From Bifidobacterium breve (GTDB lineage: Bacteria > Actinomycetota > Acidimicrobiia > Acidimicrobiales > Acidimicrobilacustridaceae), in the NCBI GenBank assembly GCA_945860545.1, contig CAMAQM010000010.1:1-58116 (forward strand): a DNA stretch of 58,116 nucleotides, written 5' to 3'. Below are positions 25,880-34,152 of the stretch, piece by piece. Made by a program: the position numbers and the translations under genes. The notes under the pieces were generated by a model. It searched no databases. It saw only the letters and a program-made list of their open reading frames with translations, and was not told the DNA's origin. Within the stretch, counting starts at the first letter, position 1, and each line of letters begins with the position of its first letter.

Positions 25880-26740
25880 GTGCCCCTGTCAGCAGAACCT
25901 CATCTGGGTGCACTCGTGGACCTCGTCGGTGGGGAGTTCCCAATGGGGGACGTGAGCCGGTGGTCGTACCCCGCCGACGGCGAGGGGCCGCTGCGGCCCG
26001 TCACGGTGGGGGCTTTCGCCATTGAGGCGTGGGCGGTGACCAACGCCGCGTTCGGTGCGTTCGTGGCCGCCTCCGGTCACCGCACCGACGCCGAGCGCTC
26101 CGGGTGGTCATTCGTGTTCGCCGGGCATCTTCCCGACGACCATCCCCCAACCCGGGCCGTCGTCGCGGCGCCCTGGTGGCGTCAGGTGCCCGGAGCGGAC
26201 TGGGCCCACCCGTTCGGACCGCGCAGCGACCTCCGCGGCCTCGCTGACCATCCGGTGGTGCACGTCTCCCAACGCGACGCCGAGGCCTACGCCACCTGGT
26301 GTGGGCGGCGACTCCCCACCGAGGCGGAGTGGGAGTTCGCTGCCCGGGCGGGCACGACGAGCGTCTGGCCGTGGGGAGAGGAGCTCGAGCCGGGTGGCGT
26401 GCACCGGGCGAACGTGTTCCAAGGGGTGTTCCCCGACCACGACACCGGGGCCGACGGCTGGGCGGGGACCTGTCCGGTCGATGCGTACGAACCCAACGCC
26501 TGGGGTTTGTGGAACATGGTTGGCAACGTCTGGGAGTGGACGGCGGACCGGTTCGGCGTTCCCGGTGGTTGCTGCGCCGGTGGGGGCAGCGATGACGAGT
26601 CGACCGGTGTGGTGCTCAAGGGTGGCTCATACTTGTGTCACCACTCGTACTGTCACCGATACCGGCCAGGGGCGCGCACCGGGTCGTCACCCGACAGCAC
26701 CTCGGGCAACACCGGTTTCCGCTGTGTGGCGGACCGCTGA
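25880..26740 (+). CDS. Formylglycine-generating enzyme (SUMF1 family)
   Basis: A 286-residue protein from GTG 25880 (GTG 25877 is equally in frame). It opens with 'LVDLVGGEFPMG', continues with 'HPVVHVSQRDAEAYATWCGRRLPTEAEWEFAARAG' and 'NAWGLWNMVGNVWEWTADRF', and ends with 'GGSYLCHHSYCHRYR', the SUMF1/FGE fold. The Cys pair C253/C258 corresponds to the two active-site cysteines of true FGE (copper-dependent, oxidises the sulfatase Cys to formylglycine). EgtB and other SUMF1-domain relatives lack this pair. The type I sulfatase encoded immediately downstream on the opposite strand, with 3 bases between stops, is its obvious substrate. Confidence 0.95.
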   Translation: MPLSAEPHLGALVDLVGGEFPMGDVSRWSYPADGEGPLRPVTVGAFAIEAWAVTNAAFGAFVAASGHRTDAERSGWSFVFAGHLPDDHPPTRAVVAAPWWRQVPGADWAHPFGPRSDLRGLADHPVVHVSQRDAEAYATWCGRRLPTEAEWEFAARAGTTSVWPWGEELEPGGVHRANVFQGVFPDHDTGADGWAGTCPVDAYEPNAWGLWNMVGNVWEWTADRFGVPGGCCAGGGSDDESTGVVLKGGSYLCHHSYCHRYRPGARTGSSPDSTSGNTGFRCVADR

Positions 26741-26743
26741 GGA

Positions 26744-28570
26744 CTACACGAACGACCGTGCCGCGGTGGCGTACGGCCACGGCACGTTGCGACCCGGCAG
26801 GCACCGCCGACGCTCCTCGGCGAGGCGCTCAACCATGACGTCGAACACGGCCGCCACGCCAGCGTCGGTGCCACGAAGATGTGCGAGGTTCTCGACCTCG
26901 TGAGGGTCACCGTCGAGGTCGTAGAGCTCCCACTCCTCGGCGAGGACGTCGTGGCGCCACGTCACCCCGTCAGGGCCCGACGTCGCCAACTGCCGGACCC
27001 CCGGTTCGGTCCAGCACGCCGGGTCGTCGAAAGTGCGCACCAGCTTCCACAGGTGCCCGGCTCCGTGGTCCCCGTCCACACGGCCGATCACCGCCTCGAG
27101 GTTCGCCGCGGCGGAGGTCGGGACGGCGATGTGGAACTCGGGCGGCGCGTCCTCGAGGTGCCAGTGGCGGGCGGCGAGGCCGTCGCGCTGGTCCCCTTCG
27201 AGGATGTCGTCGCGGGTCTGGAGGTAGATGGTGCGCTGCCCGCCCGCCGCCGCAGGGTTCCCCACCGTCGGCCACAGGCTGCGGCCCGGCAGCGGATGGA
27301 CCTCGCTGAACTGTGTGGCGAGCACGGACGCCAACTCCGACTCGTGCAGACCGGCCGCGTCGAGCAGGGTCGGGAGCAGATCGACGTGGGAGCTGGGGGC
27401 GTCCACCCGCTCGGCGCTGCGTGACATCGTGGTGACCTCACCGTTGGCGTCGAGGTGCACGAACGACAGCGGCACCCGGACGGCTTCGTCGTAGAGGGTG
27501 AACCACTTCTGGTGCAGGCCGCCGTGGGCGCCGAGGAGTTCGCCGTGGTCGGCGCTGCGGACCACGACGGTGCCCGACGGTGCCCCGCCGCTCGCTGCTC
27601 CGTCACACGCCATCTGCCGGACGGCGTCGAGGGGTCCGTCGACGTCGCCGTGCAGCCGGTGGTACATCCGACGGTAGGTGTCGCCCTCGTCGGCGTAGAC
27701 CGCACCGACCACCTCGGCGGGTCCGTAGGCGGTCGGGTACGTGTCCCGGTAGCGCGCCTGCACGGCCGGTTTGGTGGACAGGTCCTCGTGGAGAGTTGGC
27801 GGTGGGGCGATGGTGGGGGTGTCAAAGGGGTCGACGGCGACAGGGGAGTCCTCGCCGCGACGGATCCACGCCGGGAACATCACGATGTCGTGCGGGTTGA
27901 CGAAACTGGCCACACACAGGAACGGGCGCAGCGCTTCGGGGTCCCCGGCGAGTCGGCGGCTGTAGCGGTCCGACAGCCACGCCACCACCCGTGCCGCGAT
28001 CAACGGGTCGCGCACCAACCCGCAGTCGGCGACGTCGGCGCCGTGCGGTTCAGGCCCGACCCACCCTGAGAACCCGAACGGGTCAAGGACGTCGGCGGCT
28101 CGGTAGGCCGCCAGGCCGTGCTCGACTACCTCGCCCGATGCGGTGTTGGTCACGACCCGGTTGCCGTCGGTGTCGTGGAGGTCGGCGTGGGTCAGGTGCC
28201 ACTTGCCGTCGTAGTAGGTGTCGTACCCCGCCACACGGAACCAGTGCCCCATGGTGGGCACCTCGTCGGGACGTAGCCAGCGCATCCGGGAGTCGTCGGC
28301 TTCCTTGCCGATGCCGTCGGTCTGGGTGACGCCGTGGGTGTCGGGGTAGTGGCCGGTGAACAGGGTGGGCCGACTCGGCACACACGCCACCGAGCCGGTG
28401 TAATGGCGGGTGAATGACACGCCGTGGTCGTCGAACCAGCGGCGACCCGGCAGACGTCGCTGACGCCACGCCGCAACCGTGTCGTCCTCATACTCGGGAG
28501 CGGCCCGTTCCTGGTCGGTGAGGATGATGATGATGTCGGGCCGGGCGGTCGGTCCCGTCGGAGCGCTCAC
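26744..28570 (-). CDS. Type I sulfatase (formylglycine-dependent)
   Basis: A 608-residue protein. GTG 28570 overlaps the stop of the upstream metallo-hydrolase gene (GTGA), replacing a longer in-frame start that would read through that gene. 'PDIIIILTDQERAAP' holds an N-terminal metal-binding Asp. C63 in 'GSVACVPSRPTLFTGHYPDTHGV' is the C-x-P-S-R site converted to formylglycine. 'GYDTYYDGKWHL' is the K/H signature region. No signal peptide is visible, so it acts in the cytoplasm or is exported by an unseen route. The substrate (sulfated sugar, sterol or choline sulfate) is undetermined; the length is above the usual 450-550. The activator gene lies next to it. Confidence 0.93.
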   Translation of the reverse strand: MSAPTGPTARPDIIIILTDQERAAPEYEDDTVAAWRQRRLPGRRWFDDHGVSFTRHYTGSVACVPSRPTLFTGHYPDTHGVTQTDGIGKEADDSRMRWLRPDEVPTMGHWFRVAGYDTYYDGKWHLTHADLHDTDGNRVVTNTASGEVVEHGLAAYRAADVLDPFGFSGWVGPEPHGADVADCGLVRDPLIAARVVAWLSDRYSRRLAGDPEALRPFLCVASFVNPHDIVMFPAWIRRGEDSPVAVDPFDTPTIAPPPTLHEDLSTKPAVQARYRDTYPTAYGPAEVVGAVYADEGDTYRRMYHRLHGDVDGPLDAVRQMACDGAASGGAPSGTVVVRSADHGELLGAHGGLHQKWFTLYDEAVRVPLSFVHLDANGEVTTMSRSAERVDAPSSHVDLLPTLLDAAGLHESELASVLATQFSEVHPLPGRSLWPTVGNPAAAGGQRTIYLQTRDDILEGDQRDGLAARHWHLEDAPPEFHIAVPTSAAANLEAVIGRVDGDHGAGHLWKLVRTFDDPACWTEPGVRQLATSGPDGVTWRHDVLAEEWELYDLDGDPHEVENLAHLRGTDAGVAAVFDVMVERLAEERRRCLPGRNVPWPYATAARSFV

Positions 28571-29412
28571 AGCGTCACCGTGTGCAGGTCGTCGCCGGCG
28601 ACGACGGTGCCACCGAACGTGCTTGCCGCCAGCGCCGTCCACTGGTCGAGGTCTCCCGGGGCGGGAGCGGGCACGAAGTGGGTGAGGATCAAGGTGCCCA
28701 CCCCGGCGCGTTGTGCGGTTTCGCCTGCCTCCTGAGGGGAGGAGTGGTAGTCGAGGATGTCGAGGAGTCGTTGCACGGGGACCTGCTCAATGAGGTCTTT
28801 GCGGATGACGGTGTGGACCAGCGCGTCGGCGCCCGACGTGAGTCGGTCAAGGCCCTCGCAGGGCACGGTGTCGCCGGCGAGCACCACCGACGCCGAGCCG
28901 TCGTCGACCCGCCAGCCGATCGACGGGTGGACGGGTCGGTGATCGGTCGGTCCGGCGGAGACCACCACCGCCGGGTCGGTTTCGGTGCGCCACACCTCGG
29001 TGGGTTCGGGCCCCACAAGATCGACCTCGGTGACGACCATCGGCGGGTTCCACGCCAGGTCAGGGTGGTGGGCCATCCGGAAGCTCACATCGTCGGCGAG
29101 CGAGTCCATGAGGTGCTCGAGGTGACGTTCGGTGCCGACGGGTCCGAACACCCGCAAGGGGCTTGGGGCGAACGACGTGATCCACCGGGTGGTGACGAGG
29201 TCACCGAGGTCGGTGATGTGGTCGCTGTGGAGGTGGGTGAGCAGCACGGCGTCCACCTGAGCGGCCCCAAGGCCCGCAGCGGCGAGCCGCATGAGCACCC
29301 CACGTCCGGCGTCAACGAGCAGGTTGACTCCACCGGTTCGCACCAGCGTGGCCGGTCCGGCGCGATGCGCATCAGGGAGTGGTCCGCCGGTACCGAGCAG
29401 GGTGATGTCCAT
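28567..29412 (-). CDS. MBL-fold metallo-hydrolase
   Basis: A 281-residue protein starting 'MDITLLGTGGPLPDAHRAGPATLV'. The zinc site is H60-L-H62-S-D64-H65 ('LLTHLHSDHITDLGDLVTTRW'). Further His are in 'VVLAGDTVPCEGL' (Asp ligand region) and 'LTHFVPAPAPG'. The layout is that of RNase Z/arylsulfatase-like MBL enzymes. Some family members are arylsulfatases, which is notable because the next, translationally coupled gene is a type I sulfatase. Substrate unproven. ATG 29412 follows TACGCT (29424-29419) by 6 nt, so the operon mRNA looks leaderless. Confidence 0.87.
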   Translation of the reverse strand: MDITLLGTGGPLPDAHRAGPATLVRTGGVNLLVDAGRGVLMRLAAAGLGAAQVDAVLLTHLHSDHITDLGDLVTTRWITSFAPSPLRVFGPVGTERHLEHLMDSLADDVSFRMAHHPDLAWNPPMVVTEVDLVGPEPTEVWRTETDPAVVVSAGPTDHRPVHPSIGWRVDDGSASVVLAGDTVPCEGLDRLTSGADALVHTVIRKDLIEQVPVQRLLDILDYHSSPQEAGETAQRAGVGTLILTHFVPAPAPGDLDQWTALAASTFGGTVVAGDDLHTVTL

Positions 29413-29418
29413 GTCCGA

Positions 29419-29424
29419 AGCGTA
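29419..29424 (-). promoter_or_regulatory. -10 box of the MBL-sulfatase operon
   Basis: TACGCT on the minus strand, 6 nt before ATG 29412. Confidence 0.5.
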
Positions 29425-29508
29425 GTGGTGTGCTCACACCGAATCTCCTGGACGTGCAGGTCGTGGTCGGGGGCGGTGGGGCAATCGGGTCGGTGGCGGG
29501 CGGAAGGG

Positions 29509-29514
29509 TAGGGT
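29509..29514 (+). promoter_or_regulatory. -10 box of the saccharopine-dehydrogenase-like gene
   Basis: TAGGGT, 7 nt before ATG 29522, with no ribosome-binding site between. Confidence 0.5.
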
Positions 29515-29521
29515 CCGGGGC

Positions 29522-30790
29522 ATGACACGAGTGGTGGTACTTGGCGGCTGTGGGGGAATCGGCAGTGTGGCGGCACGTACGCTCGCTGCGGCCACTCAGG
29601 TGGACGAAATCGTCATCGCCGATGTCCGCTCCGATGCGGTGCAGGCAATGGTGGCGGAACTTTCCGGGGGGGTGCCGGCCCGAAGCGGGATCAGCGGATC
29701 GGTGGTGGACGCCTCGGACCCCGCCTCGGTGGCGGGCGTGTTGGCGGGCGCCGACCTGGTGGTGAACTGCATCGGCCCCTTCTACCGGTTCGGGGCCCCG
29801 CTGCTCGCCGCGGCCATCCGTGCCGGGGTCACCTACGTGGACGTCTGTGACGACCTTGACGCCACCCGGGCCCAGCTCGAACTCCACGACGCCGCGGTCG
29901 AGGCCGGGGTGTGCGCCCTCATCGGCATGGGCAACTCCCCGGGGTTCGCCAACGTGTTGGTGCGTTACGCCGCCGACCACCTGCTCGACGTCGTCGAGAG
30001 CGTCGACATCATGCACATCCACGGTGGGGAGCCCGCCGAGGGCCCCGCCGTGATCAAGCACCGCATCCACGCCATGACCAACGACGTGCCGTTGTTCATC
30101 GACGGCGAGTTCCGCACGGTGCGGATGCTTGACGACGATGGTCAGGCGTTCGTTACCCACACCGAGTTCCGCGACGTGGGGACCTATCCCGTGTACCCCT
30201 ACCCCCACCCCGAGACCATCACCCTGCCCCGCTACCTGCCCGGACTGCGCCGGGCCACGAACCTCGGCGTGGTGTTCCCCCTCAGCTACTTCAACATGAC
30301 CATGGATCTCGTGCGCCTGGGTGCCGCCTCCACTGAACCTGTCGAGGTCGACGGCGCCGAGGTCGTGCCGCTCGAATTCACCGTGGCCCACATCATTTCC
30401 CAGCGTCCCCGCCTGCTCGCCGAGGCCGGTGTGGACGGCCCGGCCGGGTGCCTCAAGATCGTCGTGTCAGGCACACGCGAAGCGGAGGATGGGGACCACA
30501 CGATCGTGTTCTCCCTGTCCTCGGGGTCGATGGGCGCCGGTGAAGGCACCGGCATCCCCGCAGGTCTCGGTGCACTGTTGTTGTTGGACCCGTCGCTGCG
30601 TACCGCCGGGGTGCACCCCCCCGAAGGGATCGTGGACCCGCTCGCCATGTTGGGCCTCGCCACCGACATCCTGCCCAGACTCAACCTTGGTGGGAGCGAC
30701 GACGACGGCGGCATGGTCGACGTTCCCATCCACATCGCCCACCACCGACCGGACGGTTCGGTGGAGGAACTGTCACTCGGTCTGGGCTGA
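29522..30790 (+). CDS. Saccharopine dehydrogenase family NAD(P)-binding protein
   Basis: A 422-residue protein. The Rossmann start 'RVVVLGGCGGIGSVAARTLA' is followed by 'GADLVVNCIGPFYRFGAPLLAAAIRAGVTYVDVCDD' and 'CALIGMGNSPGFANVLVRYAADHL', the pattern of saccharopine dehydrogenase NADP-binding proteins (PF03435) and carboxynorspermidine-synthase-like enzymes. It is a soluble oxidoreductase whose substrate cannot be inferred from sequence. It sits 19 bases upstream of the FGGY kinase and probably shares its mRNA, so a joint pathway is likely. It is divergent from the MBL gene with 109 bases between starts. Confidence 0.85.
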   Translation: MTRVVVLGGCGGIGSVAARTLAAATQVDEIVIADVRSDAVQAMVAELSGGVPARSGISGSVVDASDPASVAGVLAGADLVVNCIGPFYRFGAPLLAAAIRAGVTYVDVCDDLDATRAQLELHDAAVEAGVCALIGMGNSPGFANVLVRYAADHLLDVVESVDIMHIHGGEPAEGPAVIKHRIHAMTNDVPLFIDGEFRTVRMLDDDGQAFVTHTEFRDVGTYPVYPYPHPETITLPRYLPGLRRATNLGVVFPLSYFNMTMDLVRLGAASTEPVEVDGAEVVPLEFTVAHIISQRPRLLAEAGVDGPAGCLKIVVSGTREAEDGDHTIVFSLSSGSMGAGEGTGIPAGLGALLLLDPSLRTAGVHPPEGIVDPLAMLGLATDILPRLNLGGSDDDGGMVDVPIHIAHHRPDGSVEELSLGLG

Positions 30791-30809
30791 GCGGGACGGT
30801 CGGCACACC

Positions 30810-32327
30810 ATGTTCATCGGTCACGATCTCGGCACCGGGGGCGACAAGGCGGTACTCGTCGACGCCGACGGCCACATCCGCGCCATGGCGTTCGTCCCCT
30901 ACGGCCTCGATCACCCCCGACCCGACTGGGCTGAACAGGACCCGGCCACCTACTGGTCGGCGGTGTGTGAGTCCACCCGCACCGTCATGGAGCGATCAGG
31001 TGTCGACCCGGGCCGGGTCAAAGGCGTCGGGTTCGCTGCCCAGATGCTGACCCAGGTGCCGCTCGACGCCTCCGGTGCGCCGACGCGTCAAGCCATCTCC
31101 TGGCTCGACGCCCGCGCCGAAGCAGAAGCGGCCCGCATCGTGCGTCGTCTCGGAGGTCGTCAACTCGTGCGGTTCGTCGCAGGAGCGGTTCCCTCAGCCA
31201 AGGACGTGGTGGCCAAGTGGGCATGGATCCGCGACAACGAACCCGACGTGTGGGATCGCACCGCTGCGCTGACCGACGCCACCGGGTACCTCGTGGCCCG
31301 ATCCACCGGTGTCGTGTGTGCCGACCACACGGCGGGTGGTGGCACGGGAATGATCGACCGCAGCAAACGAACCTGGAGTCGCCCACTGCTCACCGCCAGC
31401 GGTCTGGGTGGGCGTGACGTGCGGCGTCGCCTGCCTGCGCTGCGGGGTTGTTCGGAGGTGGTCGGCGGGCTGAGCCCGGTCGCAGCACTCGAACTTGGAC
31501 TCGTGGCGGGTACCCCCGTGGTGGCCGGCGTCGGGGACGTGCCCGCCGCACAGGTCGGATCCGGCGCCGTGCTCGACGGCCAGGCCCACGTGTGTCTTGG
31601 CACCTCGGCGTGGCTGTGTGTCACGACGTCTGCGGTGGCGGACCTGCCGGCCCACGGGGTGTTCTCCTTGCCGGCGGCCGATCCGTCCACGTTCGCCACG
31701 GTGGGAGAGATGGAGACCGCCGGTGAGTGTCTCGACTGGTTCGCCCGGGTCCTGTTCCCCGACGCCGACGAGTCTTCGGGGGTGGCGGCGCTGGTGGCCA
31801 GTGCGGCGGGCGCCCCGCCGGGTTGCGACGGGTTGACGTTCGCCCCGTGGCTGTTCGGTGAGCGGGCCCCGGTGAACGACCCGACGCTGCGGGCGACGTT
31901 CCTCGGATTGTCGTTGCAGCACACCCGGGCGCATCTCGCCCGGGCGGTGCTCGAGGGGGTCGCCCACAATCTGCGCTGGTTGCTCCACGCCGTGGCGGCC
32001 AAGGGCATGGGTCCATCCCGGTTGCGGGTCATCGGCGGAGGGGTGCGCAGCCCCTTGTGGATGCAGACCATTGCTGACGTGACCGGGTTGGCTGTCGACA
32101 CGCTCGACCACCCGCAGTACGCCGGCGCACGTGGTGCGGCACTACTCGCCGCCGTGGGTACGGGGACGATCGCGTCAGTCGCCGACGTCGCCGGTCTCAG
32201 CGTGGTGGCCGACACCTACGAACCGACGAGCGACCCCGCACTCGCCGCTGCGCATGATCGTGCCCACCGGGCGTTCCTCACCGCGCTGCCCGCCGCCACG
32301 GGACACGCCCGGGCACTGCGCCGCTGA
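30810..32327 (+). CDS. FGGY family carbohydrate kinase (xylulokinase-like)
   Basis: A 505-residue protein from ATG 30810. The same frame is open further upstream, but that is the shadow of the preceding gene. 'FIGHDLGTGGDKAVLVDADG' is the N-terminal ATP/phosphate motif. 'GVGDVPAAQVGSGAVLDGQAHVCLGTSAWLCVT' and 'RVIGGGVRSPLWMQTIADVTGLAVDT' are the FGGY C-terminal signatures. D in 'GVGDVPAAQVG' is the usual catalytic Asp position. Members phosphorylate sugars or polyols (xylulose, glycerol, ribulose); the family trend of 'ATYWSAVCESTRTV' resembles xylulokinases. The substrate is not determined. The gene ends 8 bases from the convergent orphan gene. Confidence 0.88.
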   Translation: MFIGHDLGTGGDKAVLVDADGHIRAMAFVPYGLDHPRPDWAEQDPATYWSAVCESTRTVMERSGVDPGRVKGVGFAAQMLTQVPLDASGAPTRQAISWLDARAEAEAARIVRRLGGRQLVRFVAGAVPSAKDVVAKWAWIRDNEPDVWDRTAALTDATGYLVARSTGVVCADHTAGGGTGMIDRSKRTWSRPLLTASGLGGRDVRRRLPALRGCSEVVGGLSPVAALELGLVAGTPVVAGVGDVPAAQVGSGAVLDGQAHVCLGTSAWLCVTTSAVADLPAHGVFSLPAADPSTFATVGEMETAGECLDWFARVLFPDADESSGVAALVASAAGAPPGCDGLTFAPWLFGERAPVNDPTLRATFLGLSLQHTRAHLARAVLEGVAHNLRWLLHAVAAKGMGPSRLRVIGGGVRSPLWMQTIADVTGLAVDTLDHPQYAGARGAALLAAVGTGTIASVADVAGLSVVADTYEPTSDPALAAAHDRAHRAFLTALPAATGHARALRR

Positions 32328-32335
32328 GTGCTCAC

Positions 32336-32713
32336 TCAGCTGGGTGCGTGGTACGCCGCCCACTCGTCGTCGCTCCACAGGGACCGCAACTGGTCGGCGA
32401 CGAACCGGCAGGTGTCCTGGACCATGTCGAAGAAGTCGAGGTGCACGCTCATGGCCTCGGTGAACTGCAGCCCGGCCACCAGCGTGTCCGCCTCATGGAT
32501 GCTCAGCTCAAAGGGTCGCGGCGTGCTGCGGTCGCCGTCGTCGAAGAGTTGGCGCAACCTGCGGTCCAAACCGGCACACAGTTCGGCGTCGAGGGGCACC
32601 TCGTTGTCCTCGACGATGCCGAGGGTGGTCCGCAGCGCCTCGGCGCCCTCCCATGGGAGGTCGAGGACCCGGTGGGGAATCAGTTCGCCGTGACGGTTCG
32701 TACGCCCCGTCAC
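32336..32713 (-). CDS. Uncharacterised protein downstream of the ParA-like gene
   Basis: A 125-residue protein. GTG 32713, 5 bases after the stop of the upstream gene, is chosen; the longer in-frame reading upstream overlaps that gene. After 'VTGRTNRHGELIPHRVLDLPWEGAEALRTTLGIVEDNEVPLDAEL' it is largely helical and acidic, ending 'VQDTCRFVADQLRSLWSDDEWAAYHAPS'. I recognise no known domain, membrane segment or metal site. It is the last gene of the ParA operon, and conserved adjacency would make it a candidate partner or cargo of the ATPase. Confidence 0.75.
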   Translation of the reverse strand: MTGRTNRHGELIPHRVLDLPWEGAEALRTTLGIVEDNEVPLDAELCAGLDRRLRQLFDDGDRSTPRPFELSIHEADTLVAGLQFTEAMSVHLDFFDMVQDTCRFVADQLRSLWSDDEWAAYHAPS

Positions 32714-32718
32714 GGACC

Positions 32719-33288
32719 TCACCCCTTGCGCTTGCGACCGAACAACCCGCCGAGGACGCCCTGACCCTCGGGGACGGCGTCGGTGAGGGGGCGGCCGGTG
32801 ATCTGGGCGAACCGGTCGTCGAAACCGGGCTGGTCCGCACCGAACGTGGTCAGCACCCGTCGGGCGTTGCGGGTCGTGAGTTCGTAGCGCTTGCTCAACA
32901 GGTCGAGGACCCGCACCCGCAGGTCGACGCGTTCGGGGACCAGCATCTGCCACGCAGCGGTCTGCTTTTCCAACAGCTTCAATTCGGGGCTGGACGCCCC
33001 TCGGCGGGCGGCCCTGAACGACTCGATGTACGCCTCGTCGGCCTCGCCGGGGAGTTCCCCCCGTCGGGCCTCAGGGTCGAGGAGTTCGTCAAGGTCGATG
33101 GGGCTGCCGGCCATGGCCGAGGCTGCGGCACCCGCTGCGGCGAGGCCCGACCGTCGGTCGGCGGACCGGCGGGCCTCCTGTTCGATCAGGTACACGATGG
33201 CCTGGGATCGTCGGGTGTCGGCCGCCTTGCCTGACGCACCCGCCAGTACCTCGTCCCGACTGAACAGGCCGTCGCCGTCGTCCCCCAT
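32719..33288 (-). CDS. Uncharacterised protein between the ParA-like gene and a second orphan gene
   Basis: A 189-residue soluble protein starting 'MGDDGDGLFSRDEVLAGASGKAADTRRSQAIVYLIEQEARRS'. The middle is a helical segment, 'LKLLEKQTAAWQMLVPERVDLRVRVLDLLSKRYELT', and the tail is Gly/Lys/Arg-rich ('GLFGRKRKG'). The short N-terminal acidic stretch and helical middle suggest a protein-protein interaction role. No known family is recognised. It is encoded 3 bases after the ParA-like gene, so it is almost certainly co-expressed. The basic C-terminus could contact nucleic acid or membrane; that is a guess. Confidence 0.8.
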   Translation of the reverse strand: MGDDGDGLFSRDEVLAGASGKAADTRRSQAIVYLIEQEARRSADRRSGLAAAGAAASAMAGSPIDLDELLDPEARRGELPGEADEAYIESFRAARRGASSPELKLLEKQTAAWQMLVPERVDLRVRVLDLLSKRYELTTRNARRVLTTFGADQPGFDDRFAQITGRPLTDAVPEGQGVLGGLFGRKRKG

Positions 33289-33291
33289 GGC

Positions 33292-34044
33292 TCAGGCGCC
33301 GACCCGGCGCGCCACCTCAACGACCGCCTGTGACCAGGGGTCATCGGGCTGGGTGATGCTGAACAGCGCACCCGACGCACTCTCCACCACGGTCTCGCTC
33401 AGGGGGAGCACCCCGGCCACCTCGGCGTCGTAGATCCGGCTCGCATCAGCCCGCAAGGCGTCGTGGTCGACCGAGGCGGGCACCTTGTTGATCACGAGGA
33501 ACAGGTTGGGGACCTCGAGCCGGCGGGCCACGTCCACCGTCACCGCCGTGCCCTGGAAGTCCTGCTTGTCGGGACGCATCAGGAGAAGGAGGATGTCGGA
33601 GATCGTGATCGACAGCAGCGTCTCCTCGTTCAGACCGGGGTGGGTGTCGATGAGCAGGTAGTCGAGGCCGAGTCCGGTGCCGAGTTCGCGGAACCCGTCG
33701 TTGAGCAGACCGACGTCGTAGCCCTCGCGCAGCACCCGGGCGATCTCGGACGCTTTGATCGAGGAGGGCACGAGCCACAACTTGCCGTCGGTGGCTCCCA
33801 CCTGGTCGGTGACGTCGTAGGCGGCCTCGGTGATGGTGCAGGTGCCGTGCAGGTAGTCGTTGAGGCTGGTGGTGACGCCGTCCTCGTCGAAGCCGAACAG
33901 CACGTGGATGCCGGGGGACTGGATGTCGGTGTCCACCACGGCGACCTTGTTGCCGGCGAGGGCGAGCTGGGCAGCGACGTTGGCGGTGGTGTTGGACTTG
34001 CCGGTACCGCCCCGGAACGAATGGATTGAAACGACGGTGGTCAT
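33292..34044 (-). CDS. ParA/MinD-like ATPase with Arg in place of the signature lysine
   Basis: A 250-residue protein from ATG 34044; the frame stays open upstream, but only as the antisense of the next gene. 'VVSIHSFRGGTGKSNTTANVAAQLALAGNKVAVVDTDIQSPG' is a deviant Walker A with K16 as the P-loop lysine. The family's signature lysine (usually K-G-G) is R11 here. 'YLLIDTHPGLNEETLLSITISDILLLLMRPDKQDFQGT' covers Walker B and the switch region. Such ATPases position partners on membrane or DNA, or regulate complexes. The start follows TAGACC (34057-34052) by 7 nt. It leads a three-gene operon and is divergent from the acetolactate-decarboxylase/receptor operon. Confidence 0.88.
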   Translation of the reverse strand: MTTVVSIHSFRGGTGKSNTTANVAAQLALAGNKVAVVDTDIQSPGIHVLFGFDEDGVTTSLNDYLHGTCTITEAAYDVTDQVGATDGKLWLVPSSIKASEIARVLREGYDVGLLNDGFRELGTGLGLDYLLIDTHPGLNEETLLSITISDILLLLMRPDKQDFQGTAVTVDVARRLEVPNLFLVINKVPASVDHDALRADASRIYDAEVAGVLPLSETVVESASGALFSITQPDDPWSQAVVEVARRVGA

Positions 34045-34152
34045 AAGCAGGGGTCTAGCAGTTTCCCAGCCGGTGGGAAAGCCCCACACCGACGGGCTAG
34101 GGGCGGGGTGGGGAGCGTGCGGTGTGCCCGTGCGGTGTGGGAAGGTTCTCCC

